From assembly GCA_029237695.1 (NCBI GenBank), contig CM055275.1:85713088-85777087 (forward strand): a DNA stretch of 64,000 nucleotides, read 5' to 3'. This document shows positions 20,046 through 31,473 of the stretch, piece after piece (the first letter of the stretch is position 1; each line of letters opens with the position of its first letter). A model generated the notes under the pieces. That model had not been told where the DNA came from, did no database searches, and was given only the letters and a program-made list of their open reading frames with translations. A program made the translations under genes and the position numbers. The DNA is from Conchocele bisecta (Eukaryota; Mollusca; Bivalvia; Lucinida; Thyasiridae).

Positions 20046-20054
20046 ACCGATACC

Positions 20055-20275
20055 TGGGGCCGGTTTCTCTACTCTTCGTACGACTAAAATGTTCGTAAGT
20101 GCAAACTTACGATAGTCTGTAAATTTGACATCGACAATGTGTTCTTGTAAACAAGTATTGGATTTATGCAGTATATGCTCAATAAATGTAAATCCATTAA
20201 TTGAATTTTCCAGACGATCCTGAATTTGCAGTTACGAACATTTTAATCGTACGAAGTTTAGTGAAACGGCCCTCT
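20055..20275 (+). mobile_element. F-family MITE
   Basis: GGCCGGTTTCTCTACTCTTCG to GAAGTTTAGTGAAACGGCC. The central hairpin is shortened to GCAGTATATGC. Confidence 0.8.
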
Positions 20276-20564
20276 GGGCCATACAAATAACTTGCGATGC
20301 ATGTAAGGCATTGTCAGAATAAACGTCAAATCTTCACCGTTGTATGAACCGGGAACAAAAAACACGCCGCCAATTATTATATGTTAAAACAGGTCCATGG
20401 GCAGATTAATTTACCATGACCTAGACTCAAAATACCGCACAGGCAAGTATTATATATACGATTTTAAGGAAGTTGTTATTATGCTAAAAATACCGCTTTA
20501 ACATGGCAACCGTGATTCACCACCGTAACACGTTACAATTAGGGCATACACAGTTATTCCTCTG

Positions 20565-20788
20565 TTAACCCATTACAGACAGGATACACTTTTAGTAGTA
20601 TGAACCTTTTGAGAGAAAAAATTCCCTATTTTCTTTATATCCTTTCGAAAGAATATGTTGTTACCACTCATTTGAACCGTCTCAACGAGACGGTTCAAAT
20701 GAGTGGTAACAACATATACCTTTATCGATGAATGAACAAGTTAATGAGATGTTTTCAACAAAAATCATAGTATGCTGAAATGGGTTAA
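20565..20788. mobile_element. X-family hairpin MITE
   Basis: The ends are TTAACCCATTACAGAC and GCTGAAATGGGTTAA. The centre (20653-20716) is a near-perfect palindrome with CCACTCATTTGAACCGTCTC arms. Copy at 36681-36897. Confidence 0.8.
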
Positions 20789-20983
20789 GCGTCCGCGTGC
20801 GGGTAGGTTTTGAAAGTGGTTCTATGAAAAAAACCAACAAACTGTGTATGCTATTTTACAATATTTACTGGAGAAGTAATATGAAAATTGATTTGGGACT
20901 TGTCTAAGTTTTAAGTCCGTTCATGAATTTACACTTAATAAGTTTAATAAGAGTGTTTTCTTATTATTTAGCGGCAATTTAAA

Positions 20984-21053
20984 TTTATGTCAAAAACTTC
21001 CACAACCCTTTGCACACTGCAAAGGGTTAAGGAAGTTTTTAACATATATTTAC
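20984..21053. repeat. Imperfect hairpin
   Basis: AAAAACTTCC..AACCCTTTGC pairs with GCAAAGGGTTAAGGAAGTTT, and AT-rich arms extend the stem. Confidence 0.6.
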
Positions 21054-21340
21054 CTTTTTTTCTCAAGGCTTAATTGTGTTTACCGGATACGTAGGTAGAT
21101 TTTGAAAATCTGGGTAAACGCTTAACAAAGACAAAAAAAATGGCATGGCCTTAGTGCATATAATTTAATTTCGAAATGTAGTAACACGGTACATTAAAAT
21201 CGTAATGCATATGTTTAATAAAACATTATATCACCGAAAACACTCTGTTTATATAATAAACTCCCATTCTGTCAGATACATGCACTGATTCACAACGTCA
21301 AGTATTTTGTTTTCCAACAATTTTTCTCGATAGGTAAAAA

Positions 21341-21480
21341 CACAAGGAGATAATCGTGATCTAACTTATTTATCACATCCTCATGTACATACCTTTGGAC
21401 ACGAGACAGAAACAACACCCGGAAATGTGTCAAAGACTTGATAAGCCACAGCTAGATCACGGTTCGTCCGCATATACACT
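21341..21480 (-). mobile_element. Y-family element, inverse
   Basis: TATCACATCCTCATGTACAT and CTAGATCACGGTTCGTCCGC are the complement of 41800-41960. It borders the satellite block. Confidence 0.6.
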
Positions 21481-21485
21481 CCCGC

Positions 21486-22228
21486 CTGCGATTCTCTTAC
21501 TAAGAATTTCAATCCAGCGGTCCTTGAATTGCAATTCGTCCCCTCTGAAATTGCAATCTAATTGCGGTCCAATCGCGGTCCCGTTTTTGCGGTCATTCTT
21601 TCGCGATACCGTTTGTGCGGTCATTCTTTCGCGGTCCAGTTTGTGCGGTCATTCTTTCGCGATACCGTTTGTGTGGTCATTCTTTCGCTATTTGCGGTAA
21701 GAACTTACCGTATCATCGTATAGTACAGTTTCGTACTATACGAATATTATACAAACATACGATATCCGTTCGTATATACGATATATCCGTACGGATATGG
21801 TATTAATATACAGTGGGTCATCGTGCGGTTAAAATATACCGATGCACCGGTTCATTTCGCATGTAAACATCCGGTTTTCATTTCGATCATCTGCCACAAT
21901 TTTAAGTTTTTCAAAATGAATAAATTTTCAGTTTTACGATACAGAAACAATTTAAAACTGAGGATTGTGAAGTACTGTATCACAGTACATATATATGTGT
22001 GTTCAATACAGTAATGCATCAGTAATTCATCATTGTACTCCGCACCACCGCCGGGGACACAAAACAATGATCCCCCACACACACCAGCCATCTACATTTG
22101 GCGTCCTAAAAGTTCCGGTCTATATCCCACAGTGGGAACAATGTGTATCACCACCACCAGTTTTTGTCTATGACTACACTACACCCCCCACCCCCTGACC
22201 ACCACTTCTGTCTGTAACGCAGGATGAA
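21486..22228 (+). repeat. Satellite-linked block, copy 1
   Basis: It contains about four 28-bp tandem units (GCGGTCATTCTTTCGCGATA core, 21588-21690). AT palindromes with CGATATATCCGTACGGATAT follow, then a CACCACCAC/poly-C stretch. It is duplicated at 23621-24382 with scattered substitutions and a small indel. Confidence 0.85.
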
Positions 22229-23620
22229 GTGGCCGACTGATCAAGTGCTAAACTAGTCCTGGTGCGATGGCCGACTGATCAAGTGCTATATTAGTCTTGG
22301 TGAGATGGCCGACTGATCAAGTTCTAAACTAGTAGTGGTGCGATGGCCGACTGATCAAGTTCTAAACTAGCCATGGTGCGATGGCCGATTGATCGAGTGG
22401 TATACTAGTCCTGGTGCGATGGCCGAATGATCAAGGGCTAAACTAGTCTCGGTGCGATGGCCCGACTGATCAAGGGCTAAACTAGTCCTGGTGCGATGGT
22501 CGACTGATCAAGTTCTAAACTAGTCCTGGTGCGATGGCCGACTGATCGAGTGCTATACTAGTCCTGGTGCGATGGCCTACTGATCAAGGGCAAAACTAGT
22601 CCCGGTGCGATGGCCGACTGATCAAGTGAAAAAAGTAGTCCTGGTGTGATGGCCGACTGATCAAGTTCTAAACTAGTCCTGGTGTGATGGCCGACTGATT
22701 GAGTGTTATACTAGTCCTGGTGCGATGGCCGACTGATCAAGTTCTAAACTAGTCCTGGTGTGATGGCCGACTGATTGAGTGTTATACTAGTCCTGGTGCG
22801 ATGGCCGTCTGATCAAGTGCTAAAGTAGTCCTGGTGTGATGGCCGACTGATCAAGTGCTATACTCGGCATGGCCGACTGATCACGTGCTATACTGGGCAT
22901 GGTGAGATGGCCAACTGATCAAGTGCTATACTGGACATGGTGCAATGGGCGACTGATCAAGCGCTATGCTAGTTATGGTGCGATGGCAGACTGATCAAGT
23001 GCTCTACTAGTCCTGGTGCGATGGCCGATTGATCAAGTGCTATACTCGGCATGGCCGGCTGATCACGTGCTATACTGGGCATGGTGAGATGGCCAACTGA
23101 TCAAGTGCTAAACTACTCCTGCAGCAATGACCGACTGATCAAGTTCTAAACTAGTCCTGGAGCGATGGCAGACTGATAAAGTTCTAAACTAGTCCTGGTG
23201 CGATGGCCGACTGATCAATTGCTATACTCGGCATGGCCGACTGATCACGTGCTATACTCGGCATGGTGAGATGGCCAACTGATCAAGTGCTCTACTAGAC
23301 CTGGTGCGATGGCCGATTGATCAAGTGCTATACTCGGCATGGCCGACTGATCACGTGCTATACTGGGCATGGTGAGATGGCCAACTGATCAAGTGCTATA
23401 CGTACTGGGCATGGTGCAATGGGCGACTAATCAAGCGATATACTAGTTATTGTCCGATGGCAGACTGATCAAGTGCTCTACTAGTCCTGGTGCGATGACC
23501 GACTGCTCAAGGGCGAAACTAGTCCTATTGCGATGGCCGACTAATCAAGTTCTGTACTAGTCCTGGTGTGCTGGCCGACTGATCAAGGGCTACACTAGTC
23601 CTGGTGCGATGGCCGACTGA
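22229..23620 (+). repeat. P satellite array 1, 38-bp unit
   Basis: About 36 units of TGCGATGGCCGACTGATCAA plus GTGCTAAACTAGTCCTGG. 30-bp units lacking 8 bases (TACTCGGCATGGCCGACTG) appear in fixed order with GTGAGATGGCCAACTG and GCAATGGGCGACTG variants, forming higher-order repeats. Confidence 0.9.
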
Positions 23621-24382
23621 CTGCGATTCTCTTACCAAGAATTGCAATCCAGCGGTCCTTGAATTGCAATCAATTCGTCCCCTCTGAAATTTCAGTCTAA
23701 TTGCGGTCCAATCGCGGTCCCGTTTTTGCGGTCATTCATTCGCGATACCGTTTGTGCGGTCATTCTTTCGTGGTCCAGTCTGTGAGGTCATTCTTTCGCG
23801 ATACCGTTTGTGCGGTCATTCTTTCGCTATTTGCGGTAAAAACTTACCGTATCATCGTATATTACAGTTTGTTTACATTATACAAACGTACTATACGAAT
23901 ATTAGACACACATACGATATCCGTTCGTATATACGATATATCCGTACGGATATGGTATGAATATACAGTGGGTCATCGTGCGGTTAAAATATACCGATGT
24001 ACCGGTTCATTTTGCATGTAAACATCCGGTTTTCATTTGGATCATCTGCCACAATTTTAAGTTTTTCAAAATGAATAAATTTTCAGTTTTATGATACAGA
24101 AACAATTTAAAACTGGGGATTGTGAAGTACGGTATCACAGTGCATAAACATATGTGTTCAATACAGTAATTCATCAGTAATTCATCATTGTACACCGCAC
24201 CACCGCCGGGGACACAAAACAATGATCCCCCACACACACCAGCCATCTACATTTGGCGTCCTAAAAGTTCCGGTCTATATCCCACAGTGGGAACAATGTG
24301 TATCACCACCACCAGTTTTTGTCTATGACTACACTACACCCCCCCCCCCCCCCCCGACCACCACTTCTGTCTGTAACGCAGG
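23621..24382 (+). repeat. Satellite-linked block, copy 2
   Basis: Direct repeat of 21486-22228 starting CTGCGATTCTCTTACCAAG, joined in mid-unit to array 1 (GGCCGACTGA/CTGCG). It contains a C15-type run near 24342. Confidence 0.85.
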
Positions 24383-25436
24383 ATGATGTGGCCGACTGAT
24401 CAAGTGCTATACTAATCTTGGTGCGATGGCCGACTGATCAAGTGCTATACTCGGCATGGCCGACTGATCACGTGCTATACTGGGCATGGTGAGATGGCCA
24501 ACTGATCAAGTACTATACTGGGCATGGTACAATGGGCGACTGATCAAGCGCTATGCTAGTTATGGTGCGATGGCAGACTGATCAAGTGCTCTACTAGTCC
24601 TGGTGCGATGGCCGACTGATCAAGTGCTATACGTACTGGGCATGGTGCAATGGGCGACTAATCAAGCGCTATGCTAGTTATAGTGCGATGGCAGACTGAT
24701 CAAGTACTCTACTAGTCCTGGTGCGATGACCGACTGATCAAGGGCTACACTAGTCCTGTTGCGATGGCCGACTGATTGAGTGCTATACTTGTCCTGGTGC
24801 GATGGCCGACTGATCAAGGGCTAAACTAGTCCCGGTGCGATGGCCGACTGATCAAGTGCTATACTAGAGCTGGTGCAATGGCCGACTGATCGAGTGCTAT
24901 ACTTGTCCTGGTGCGATGGCCGACTTATCAAGGGCTAAACTAGTCCCGGTGCGATGGCCGACTGATCAAGTGCTATACTAGTGCTGGTGCGATGGCCGAC
25001 TGATCGAGTGCTATACTTGTCCTGGTGCGATGGCTGACTGATCAAGGGCTAAACTAGTCCCGGTGCGATGGCCGACTGATCAAGTGCTATACTAGTCCTG
25101 GTGCGATGGCCGACTGATCAAGTTCTAAACTAGTCCTGGTGCGATGGCCGTCTGATCAAGTGCTATACTAGTCCTGGTGAGATGGTCGACTGATCAAGTT
25201 CTAAATTTAAGTCCTGGTGCGATGGCCGACTGATAAAGTTCTAAACTAGTCCTGGAGCGATGGCCGACTGATAAAGTGCTAAAATAGTCCTGGTGCGATG
25301 GCCGACTGATCAAGTTCTAAACTAGTCCTGGTGCGATGGCCTACTGATCAAGTGATAAACTAGTCCTGGTGCGATGGCCGACTGATCAAGTGCTAAACTA
25401 GTCATGGTGCGATGGCCGACTGATCAAATCGCATGC
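24383..25436 (+). repeat. P satellite array 2, 38-bp unit
   Basis: About 27 units. It opens with the same higher-order block seen in array 1 (22850-23010). It continues with an alternating three-unit order (AGGGCTAAACTAGTCCC, AGTGCTATACTAG, GAGTGCTATACTTG). Confidence 0.9.
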
Positions 25437-25439
25437 CAT

Positions 25440-25804
25440 AATAACTAGATGGCCATGGCCTGCATGTCGTGCCCGCCGAGGCATTTGATAGTATAAACAC
25501 TTTTTTATTGCAACAAAGCTTTAGCCCGTTGACGTAAAAACATGCCGCACCCGCCGAGGCTTTGATAGTATACGCAAAAACTAAAAAAACACTTTAACCA
25601 AAACCTTTATCCTGAATGCACACCAATGTGCCGACTATATCGCTCTGTCTGCAAGCGGGCCCAACACAAACTTTAAGGGAAATTTCAAAGTAATTTGACC
25701 GTGATAGTGGGCACATATAAATAATAATGAAAATGTGTGCGACAAATACACAGTATGTGAAGTTTCGAGTGAATTGGTGAAGCGGTTTCAGAGATATAGT
25801 GTTC
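25440..25804 (+). repeat. Q-family repeat
   Basis: TGCATGTCGTGCCCGCCGAG occurs, with a degenerate second copy at 25545. Then CTATATCGCTCTGTC and GAAGTTTCGAGTGAATTGG, as in 27000-27340. Confidence 0.65.
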
Positions 25805-25806
25805 TT

Positions 25807-26327
25807 GAAGATGCATGCCCACTCAGTAGGCACAAAATGTTCTGTATATCAGAGACATCATCTGAGAAATTTTCGGGCAAAATGAACATTAATTCACTAT
25901 TAATACACATATTTATTGGAATTATTATACATTTTATATCAGACGTAAATTTCCACACTGCTATCAGGGGCGATAACCGTGTTTCCTTAAAATGTTACCA
26001 AGACATTACTATTTATTTTTTGATGTGCAATGATCATACTTTATAATCTGTCGAAAACATTATTTTTTCAGGGATCACATTTAATTAGTATAAGTAATTA
26101 AAAAATATCATGCCCCATTTGCCTATGAAAATAGCCTGATATCACCGCGTGTCACTATCAGTGAAATAAACATTACTAAATGAGTATATCCATATAACGG
26201 GCAGTCGTAAAATGTAGAACTAGTGGAATAGTGACATAATTATACACTTATTTAATTCCTACAAATAACTGAGAATACACATAACTTTAATTGTTGTGCC
26301 TACTGAGTGGGTATGTACCTTTAATTA
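25807..26327 (+). mobile_element. I-family MITE
   Basis: GCATGCCCACTCAGTAGGCA to GAGTGGGTATGTACCTTTAA, uninterrupted. It gives the empty-site sequence for the A insertion at 18988. Confidence 0.85.
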
Positions 26328-26530
26328 GCATAAATAATTAAAATATATCAGGCCTCATTTGAATATGAAAATAGCTTCATACCACCGCTAGTCATTATCA
26401 ATAAAATAATATATGGATAGCGGGCACACGTAATTTTTAGAACTGGTGGAATAGTGACACAATTATACACTTATTTAATTGCTATAAAGAAAAGTTTGTG
26501 CCTACTGAGTGGGCATGTACCTTTAAAAAC
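26328..26530 (+). mobile_element. I-family right half
   Basis: It begins mid-element at TTAGCATAAATAATTAAAAT, directly at the end of the previous copy, and ends CATGTACCTTTAA. Confidence 0.8.
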
Positions 26531-26998
26531 TTTAACCTTAAATCAAAACTAGAAATGTGGCCTGTCGGCACACGAATGCCCCCGCTGGCAGCAAAAGAAA
26601 ACGAGGCATATTTAAATTATAAGCCATTTACCCGAGCGTTAAGGTTTCAAAACCACCAAGTAAGTGCCCTTGACCCTGGGCATAGCGGGGGCGGGACAAA
26701 TGTGGATTGTCACCGGGCGGTAGAGGAGCATTGGAGCTATGTATCCGAGCGTTAAGGTTTCGAACGCAGCAAGTCTGTGACCTTGACCCTGGGCTCAGTG
26801 GGGGCGGGACGAATGTCACAGGGCGGTAGAGAAACATTAGAGCAATGCGTGTGTGAAGCAGATCCGAGCAAGGAAACAGAAATTATAAGCCATTTATTCG
26901 AGCGTTAAGGTTTCGGGATGTACGTGTTACGTACGTACGTACGGACGCCGGTAACACTATATACCCCCTTCACCATTCGGTAGCGGGGGCATAAAAAC
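26531..26998 (+). repeat. Degenerate tandem repeat with CCTTGACCCTGGGC units
   Basis: GAGCGTTAAGGTTTC and CCTTGACCCTGGGC, then GGGGGCGGGAC, recur two to three times from 26630 to 26920. It finishes with ACGTACGTACGTACGGACG and GCGGGGGCATAAA, like the end at 29030. Confidence 0.6.
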
Positions 26999-26999
26999 T

Positions 27000-27850
27000 T
27001 TAACTGGACGCACGAAGTGACGTACATTTGGATGTACGTACGTATGTAGGCCAATGTGACAACTATATCGCACTGTCCACATGCAGGCATGTCAAAAACT
27101 TTGAAGTAAATTTCAAAGTAATTTGACCTTGATATTGGGCACAGGGGATGCAGGGGTTGAGCATATAATGAAAATATGGATGATGATAAACACACATGTG
27201 AAGCTTCGAGTGAATTGGCGAAGCAGTTTCTGAGATATAGTGTTCTTAAAACTTTAACCTACGGCAAATAAAAACCAGATGGCCATGGGCCGCATGTCGA
27301 GCTCACCGAGGCATTTGATGGTCTCGGAGTATATTTATTTGAAGTTTGAATTAAGGTGTGTAAAAACTTTTAACGCAAATTTGAAAGTCATTTGACCTTG
27401 ATCTTGGGCATATGGGTCGCATGCGTGGGCGATAATATGAAAATATGGATGATAATATAGAATTATCTGAAGTTTGAAGCAAATCTGAGTAAGTGTTGTG
27501 GAGATATAAGGTATGCAAAAACTTTAACACAAATTTCAAAGTCATTTGACCTTGACCTTGGGGCACAGGGGCCGCATGAGTGGGACACAAAATGAATATA
27601 TGGATGCTGACTAATAAGCATTTGATGTTTCAAGTCAATGTGACTTAGGATATGGTATTTAAAAACAAACACCGATTTCGGATGGACTGACGCACGACTG
27701 ACGCACGGACTGACGCACGGACGTCATTGTGATCACTATGCTCTCGCTTTCCGCAAGCAGGCTCGGCAAAAAAACTACGGATGGACGTCAATGCGGAAAC
27801 TATATCGCACTGTCCGCAGGCGGTCGCGACAAACATTGTCCAACCCCTTT
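27000..27850 (+). repeat. Q-family and related TTTGACCTTGA repeats
   Basis: TTTCAAAGTAATTTGACCTT, GGGCACAGGGG and CAAACTTTAAC units recur at about 27100, 27380 and 27540. TGACGCACGGAC repeats near 27690. No coding signal. Confidence 0.6.
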
Positions 27851-28343
27851 TTAAAGGTGCATGCCCACTCAGTAGGCTAAACATGCTCTTTATAGGAATT
27901 AAATAAGTGTATACGTGTCACTATTCCACTAGTTATAAACATTACGAGTGCCCGCTATACAAATATAATCATTTGGTAATATTTATTTTACTGATAGTGA
28001 CGCGCGGTGGTATCGGTATTTTCATGTGCAAATGGGGCATGATATTTTGTAATTATTTATACTAATTAAATGCATCAACTGAAACAAAATTGACAGATTA
28101 TAAAGTATGATCATTGCACATCAGAAAATAAATACAGAGAATAAATAGTAATGTCCTTTAACATTTTAAGGAAACACGGTTATCGTTATCAATGCGGAAA
28201 TTTTCTTCTGATATAAAATGTAAATAATGCCAAACAATACGTGGGTAATGGTAAATGATTGTTTATCTGGCCAGAAAATGTCTCCGATGATGTCTCTGAC
28301 ATAAAGAACATTTTGTGCCTACTGAGTTAGCATGTACCTTTAA
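27851..28343 (-). mobile_element. I-family MITE
   Basis: TTAA then AGGTGCATGCCCACTCAGT at the left. At the right GAGTTAGCATGTACC then TTTAA. Reverse orientation to 25807. Confidence 0.85.
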
Positions 28344-28451
28344 CGCTAGCTCTACACTGTCCCATGATACCTATGCATGTGTTAAGTTTCATAATATATA
28401 TTGCAAAGGGTGTTCACTTTATGCTCCGGACAAATCAGTGCGCGAAAAAAC

Positions 28452-29030
28452 AAAGGGAGATAACTAAACTAGAAAATGTGTTCATAGAACACGAATACCC
28501 CACATATCGCTTTGATAGTAAACAAGGCAAAATTCCTGTGTCCAAAAGGGAGAGATAATCCATGACACGGGGTTCGAATCAAAAATCGAAATAAACTTTC
28601 CGCATCTACTCATCATTAGGAAGCTACATACAAAATTTCGGTGCTGTAGCTATTACAAAAGTTTTACGAGTTACAAGGCAAAATTTTCAAATTCTAATTC
28701 AAAAAGGGGGAGATAATTCATGACTCGGGGGTCGAATCAAAATAAACTTTGCAAATCTACTCATCGTAAGGAAGCTACATGCCAAGTTTCAGGTGTGTAG
28801 CTATTAGGGTTTAAAAGTTTTACGAGCTACAAGACAAAATTGGAAAATTCTAACTTGAAAAGGGGGAGATAATCCATGACGATGGGGTCGAATCAAACAT
28901 ACATGTACCACGTTTCAGGTCTGTAGCTATTACGGTTTAAAAGTTTTACGAGTTACTAGGTTGGTGACGGACGGAAGAACGGACAAGGGTAACACTAAAT
29001 GCCCCCTCCACTATCGTGGTGGGGCATAAA
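28452..29030 (+). repeat. About 157-bp tandem repeat, GGGAGATAA type
   Basis: AGATAAT(C/T)CATGAC marks unit starts at 28553, 28711 and 28867. TAGCTATTA..GTTTTACGAG lies in each. The tail is GGACAAGGGTAACACTAAAT and GTGGTGGGGCATAAA. Confidence 0.75.
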
Positions 29031-29711
29031 AGTTAGTGAGGCAAAAGTCGTCATATACAAGTAACTTACCTTAATTCATCAGTTACACATCAGACGATGA
29101 ATGAACTTTAATTCTGGTGTAGAATATTAAAGTTATTCATTATGTTCAATAGTGCTGCTTTGACATGACGTGAAATTAAAACATGCATGACATGATCTGG
29201 AAGAATAACCACAGACCAAGCACGCATATTCAGAATTACGTCTGTCGGTTCTTATCCAGCTCCGATTTCTGTCACCTGTCCACAAAATCCAGAATCCAAC
29301 ATTGTAGCAAATGTAATTCTCTATGTTGGTGTACGTTAGAACAAAATGTCACTTAGTATATTAGCCAATGCGGGTTGTAATCTCTTGTTTCTCTAAATAA
29401 ATGCGTCCAACAATCCCTGTAGCTGCTATCGTGATAAAAAATGTTAAAGGTTCTGTCAGCGCCTCACATATTGATCTTAATATCCACCATTTTGATTCCA
29501 AGTACCAGAATAATGATGTTTCCATGCGCCGTCGTAGTGTTATCTGTCAGATTTCGTTGTTTATTTGATCAAATTGATGGACAAATTTGTGTCCGCTAAT
29601 GTCGCCAATAGCATAATCTGTGGCGTTGACTGTAATAATTTGGCATAACTTCTAGCTTGTGAATTTTTGGTTGAATGAAGTGATCACTATGGTGAATAAG
29701 TGTGTATTTGT
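29031..29711. other. Unique sequence
   Basis: No repeat family or splice-bounded frame recognised. Confidence 0.4.
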
Positions 29712-29795
29712 GTCCGGTTTGCTCAGTAGGTAGGGCGATGGTGTGGTTCCGGGCTGGTGCGCATCTTTCTCACCCTGTGACATTTAGCGCCCAAC
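29712..29795 (+). mobile_element. tRNA-derived SINE head, degenerate
   Basis: GGTTTGCTCAGTAGGTAGGG (A-box-like), then GTGGTTCCGGGCT (worn B box), then ATCTTTCTCACCCTGTGACA. The tail matches the better copy at 30262. Confidence 0.5.
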
Positions 29796-29796
29796 G

Positions 29797-30105
29797 TAGT
29801 TGCGGGAAGTAACTCTGCAGAATACTCCCGCATCGTCCGTACCGAGAGTTATGGTGCTCTCCGTAGGTTTCCCCTGCAAAGTACCAAATCACATCTGATT
29901 TGCACTTCAACTGTTAATTGCGACATATTTTCTGTATTTTTCAATTGAAAGAAATTCTGTGTAATTAGTACAGAAAAATATGTCACAATTAACAGCTAAA
30001 GCGCGAATGAGATCCGATTCAGTACTCTGCAGGAAAAACCTATGGAGCACCGTACATGTAACTCTGGGTACGGACGATAATTGAGTATTCTGTTGCCCAA
30101 CGAAG
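29797..30105. mobile_element. Long R-family inverted repeat
   Basis: Arms of about 140 bases run from AACTCTGCAGAATACTCCCG to GTACGGACGATAATTGAGTA. They pair through ACTGTTAATTGCGACATATT. Longest of the four R copies. Confidence 0.75.
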
Positions 30106-30261
30106 GACCGCGATTGATAAATACTCCCAAAATTGTACCAAAACATATGGAATTCGGAGACAAAAATTAAACATGGAATTCGAGGACGAATTTCAATTTG
30201 GCGGAGAAGAATGTCACAGTACGCAACTGACTATGGGGATGAAGTGTGTATGATCTGTGCC

Positions 30262-30356
30262 TTGTTAGCTTGCTCGGTAGAGCCATGGGCATGGTACGGT
30301 AAACATGAGGTCCCTGGTTCGATTCCGGGCCGTTATTTATCTTTCTCACTGTGACA
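30262..30356 (+). mobile_element. tRNA-derived SINE head
   Basis: TAGCTTGCTCGGTAGAGC resembles a pol III A box. GGTTCGATTCC at 30316-30326 is a canonical B box. It then has TTTCTCACTGTGACA. It does not fold as an intact tRNA, so I call it SINE-like. Confidence 0.55.
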
Positions 30357-30888
30357 CAAGTAAACCGTTTTATTTTAAAGAAATGGCTATCACCGGAATA
30401 AATATTATCTTCACAAAATTTGATTCGGGCCAATAGAAATCAACAGCCAGAACAGAACGTTTGCAGTAATAGAAATGTAATTCCAAAATAATTTTTTTTT
30501 TTTTTTTCATGATCAGGTTTCGAAAATTAAAATATGATTTTCTTTTAAAATCATTATCAATATGTTCACCATGTTATTATGGTTAATATGCAATTCACTG
30601 TCTCCTTGCAGCTTGAAATTGAAAGACATTATGAAAAGTTGTGTTGATCTCAGAAATTGTCATGTCGACTATAGGATCGCGTCGAAATAATGTTGACGGA
30701 ATAGGAAAACGTAAATTGATACCAACGAAACAGGAAACAAAACGCAAAATTGATGCTTAATTTTTGCCATATTATACCGTAGACCACACATTATAATTTG
30801 ATTTTATATGAACATAAATATATTGTGAGTATGGTGGTGTCTATTAATGTGTTCTTGATATTCGGAACGGAAGTGACGACATTTTTTT
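30357..30888. other. Unique AT-rich sequence
   Basis: It includes a T15 run at about 30492. Nothing else recognised. Confidence 0.4.
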
Positions 30889-31352
30889 TTGTCCAAGAAA
30901 TTGTCAAGGTCAAGGTTTCACTGTTTGTCTCGCAATAACCCGCCGATTTATATTTGCGCACCAAAAAAACAGATCACCAATACCGCTGACTTTCTATTCA
31001 CTTTGAATGAAATAGATGGGATAAAAATTTGGATTGGAACACGGATACGTTTGTCAACTATTTCGATGTTATTGCCGCATTGGTCAAACAGAGCGGTCCG
31101 CTGGTTTGACCGCAGAGCGCAGCGTAAAGCGGTCATTCTTTCGCAGTTTAAAGAAAAAAAGGAGTGTAAACTGCAATTAAAAGCGGAGCGCAGCGCTAAC
31201 TGTGCTATAAATATTGAAATTCCGCAACCAACTCTTTGGACCGCAGTCACATGATTGCAGTCCGATGGGAACCGCAGGCCACTCTGTACAAGGAGATAAG
31301 CCGCGAGTTTATCAGAAAAAAGAAAAACATTAGGAGTTGTGCACTGTTTCAC
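30889..31352. other. Region with open frames on both strands, shares a motif with the satellite block
   Basis: Frames of 121 (+) and 134 (-) codons overlap, so neither is convincing. GCGGTCATTCTTTCGC at 31129-31144 is identical to the 28-bp unit core at 21588. An inverted repeat GGTCAAAC..GTTTGACC lies at about 31082-31111. Confidence 0.4.
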
Positions 31353-31473
31353 AAATGAAGTCAGTTTTTGGAAACTATATATACAACAGATAATCTATCC
31401 GGAATATTATATACTGTAAAAAAGTGTGAATTCTTATATTTTATTCTGATATATAAATCATAATGATTATTAT

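Noticed and set aside
21852..24246. A 79-codon minus-strand frame of equal length in both satellite blocks (21852-22091 and 24007-24246)
   Set aside because: The frame survives only because the block was duplicated. Most differences between copies change amino acids, so there is no sign of protein constraint.
22229..25436. CRISPR-like regular repeats
   Set aside because: Units are contiguous 38-bp satellite monomers with no spacers, in eukaryotic DNA.
30262..30356. Functional tRNA gene
   Set aside because: It has A- and B-box-like motifs, but the acceptor and anticodon stems do not pair convincingly and a degenerate sister copy lies nearby. SINE head preferred.
30889..31352. 121- and 134-codon frames on opposite strands
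   Set aside because: They overlap each other, lack domains and splice sites, and share a motif with satellite DNA.
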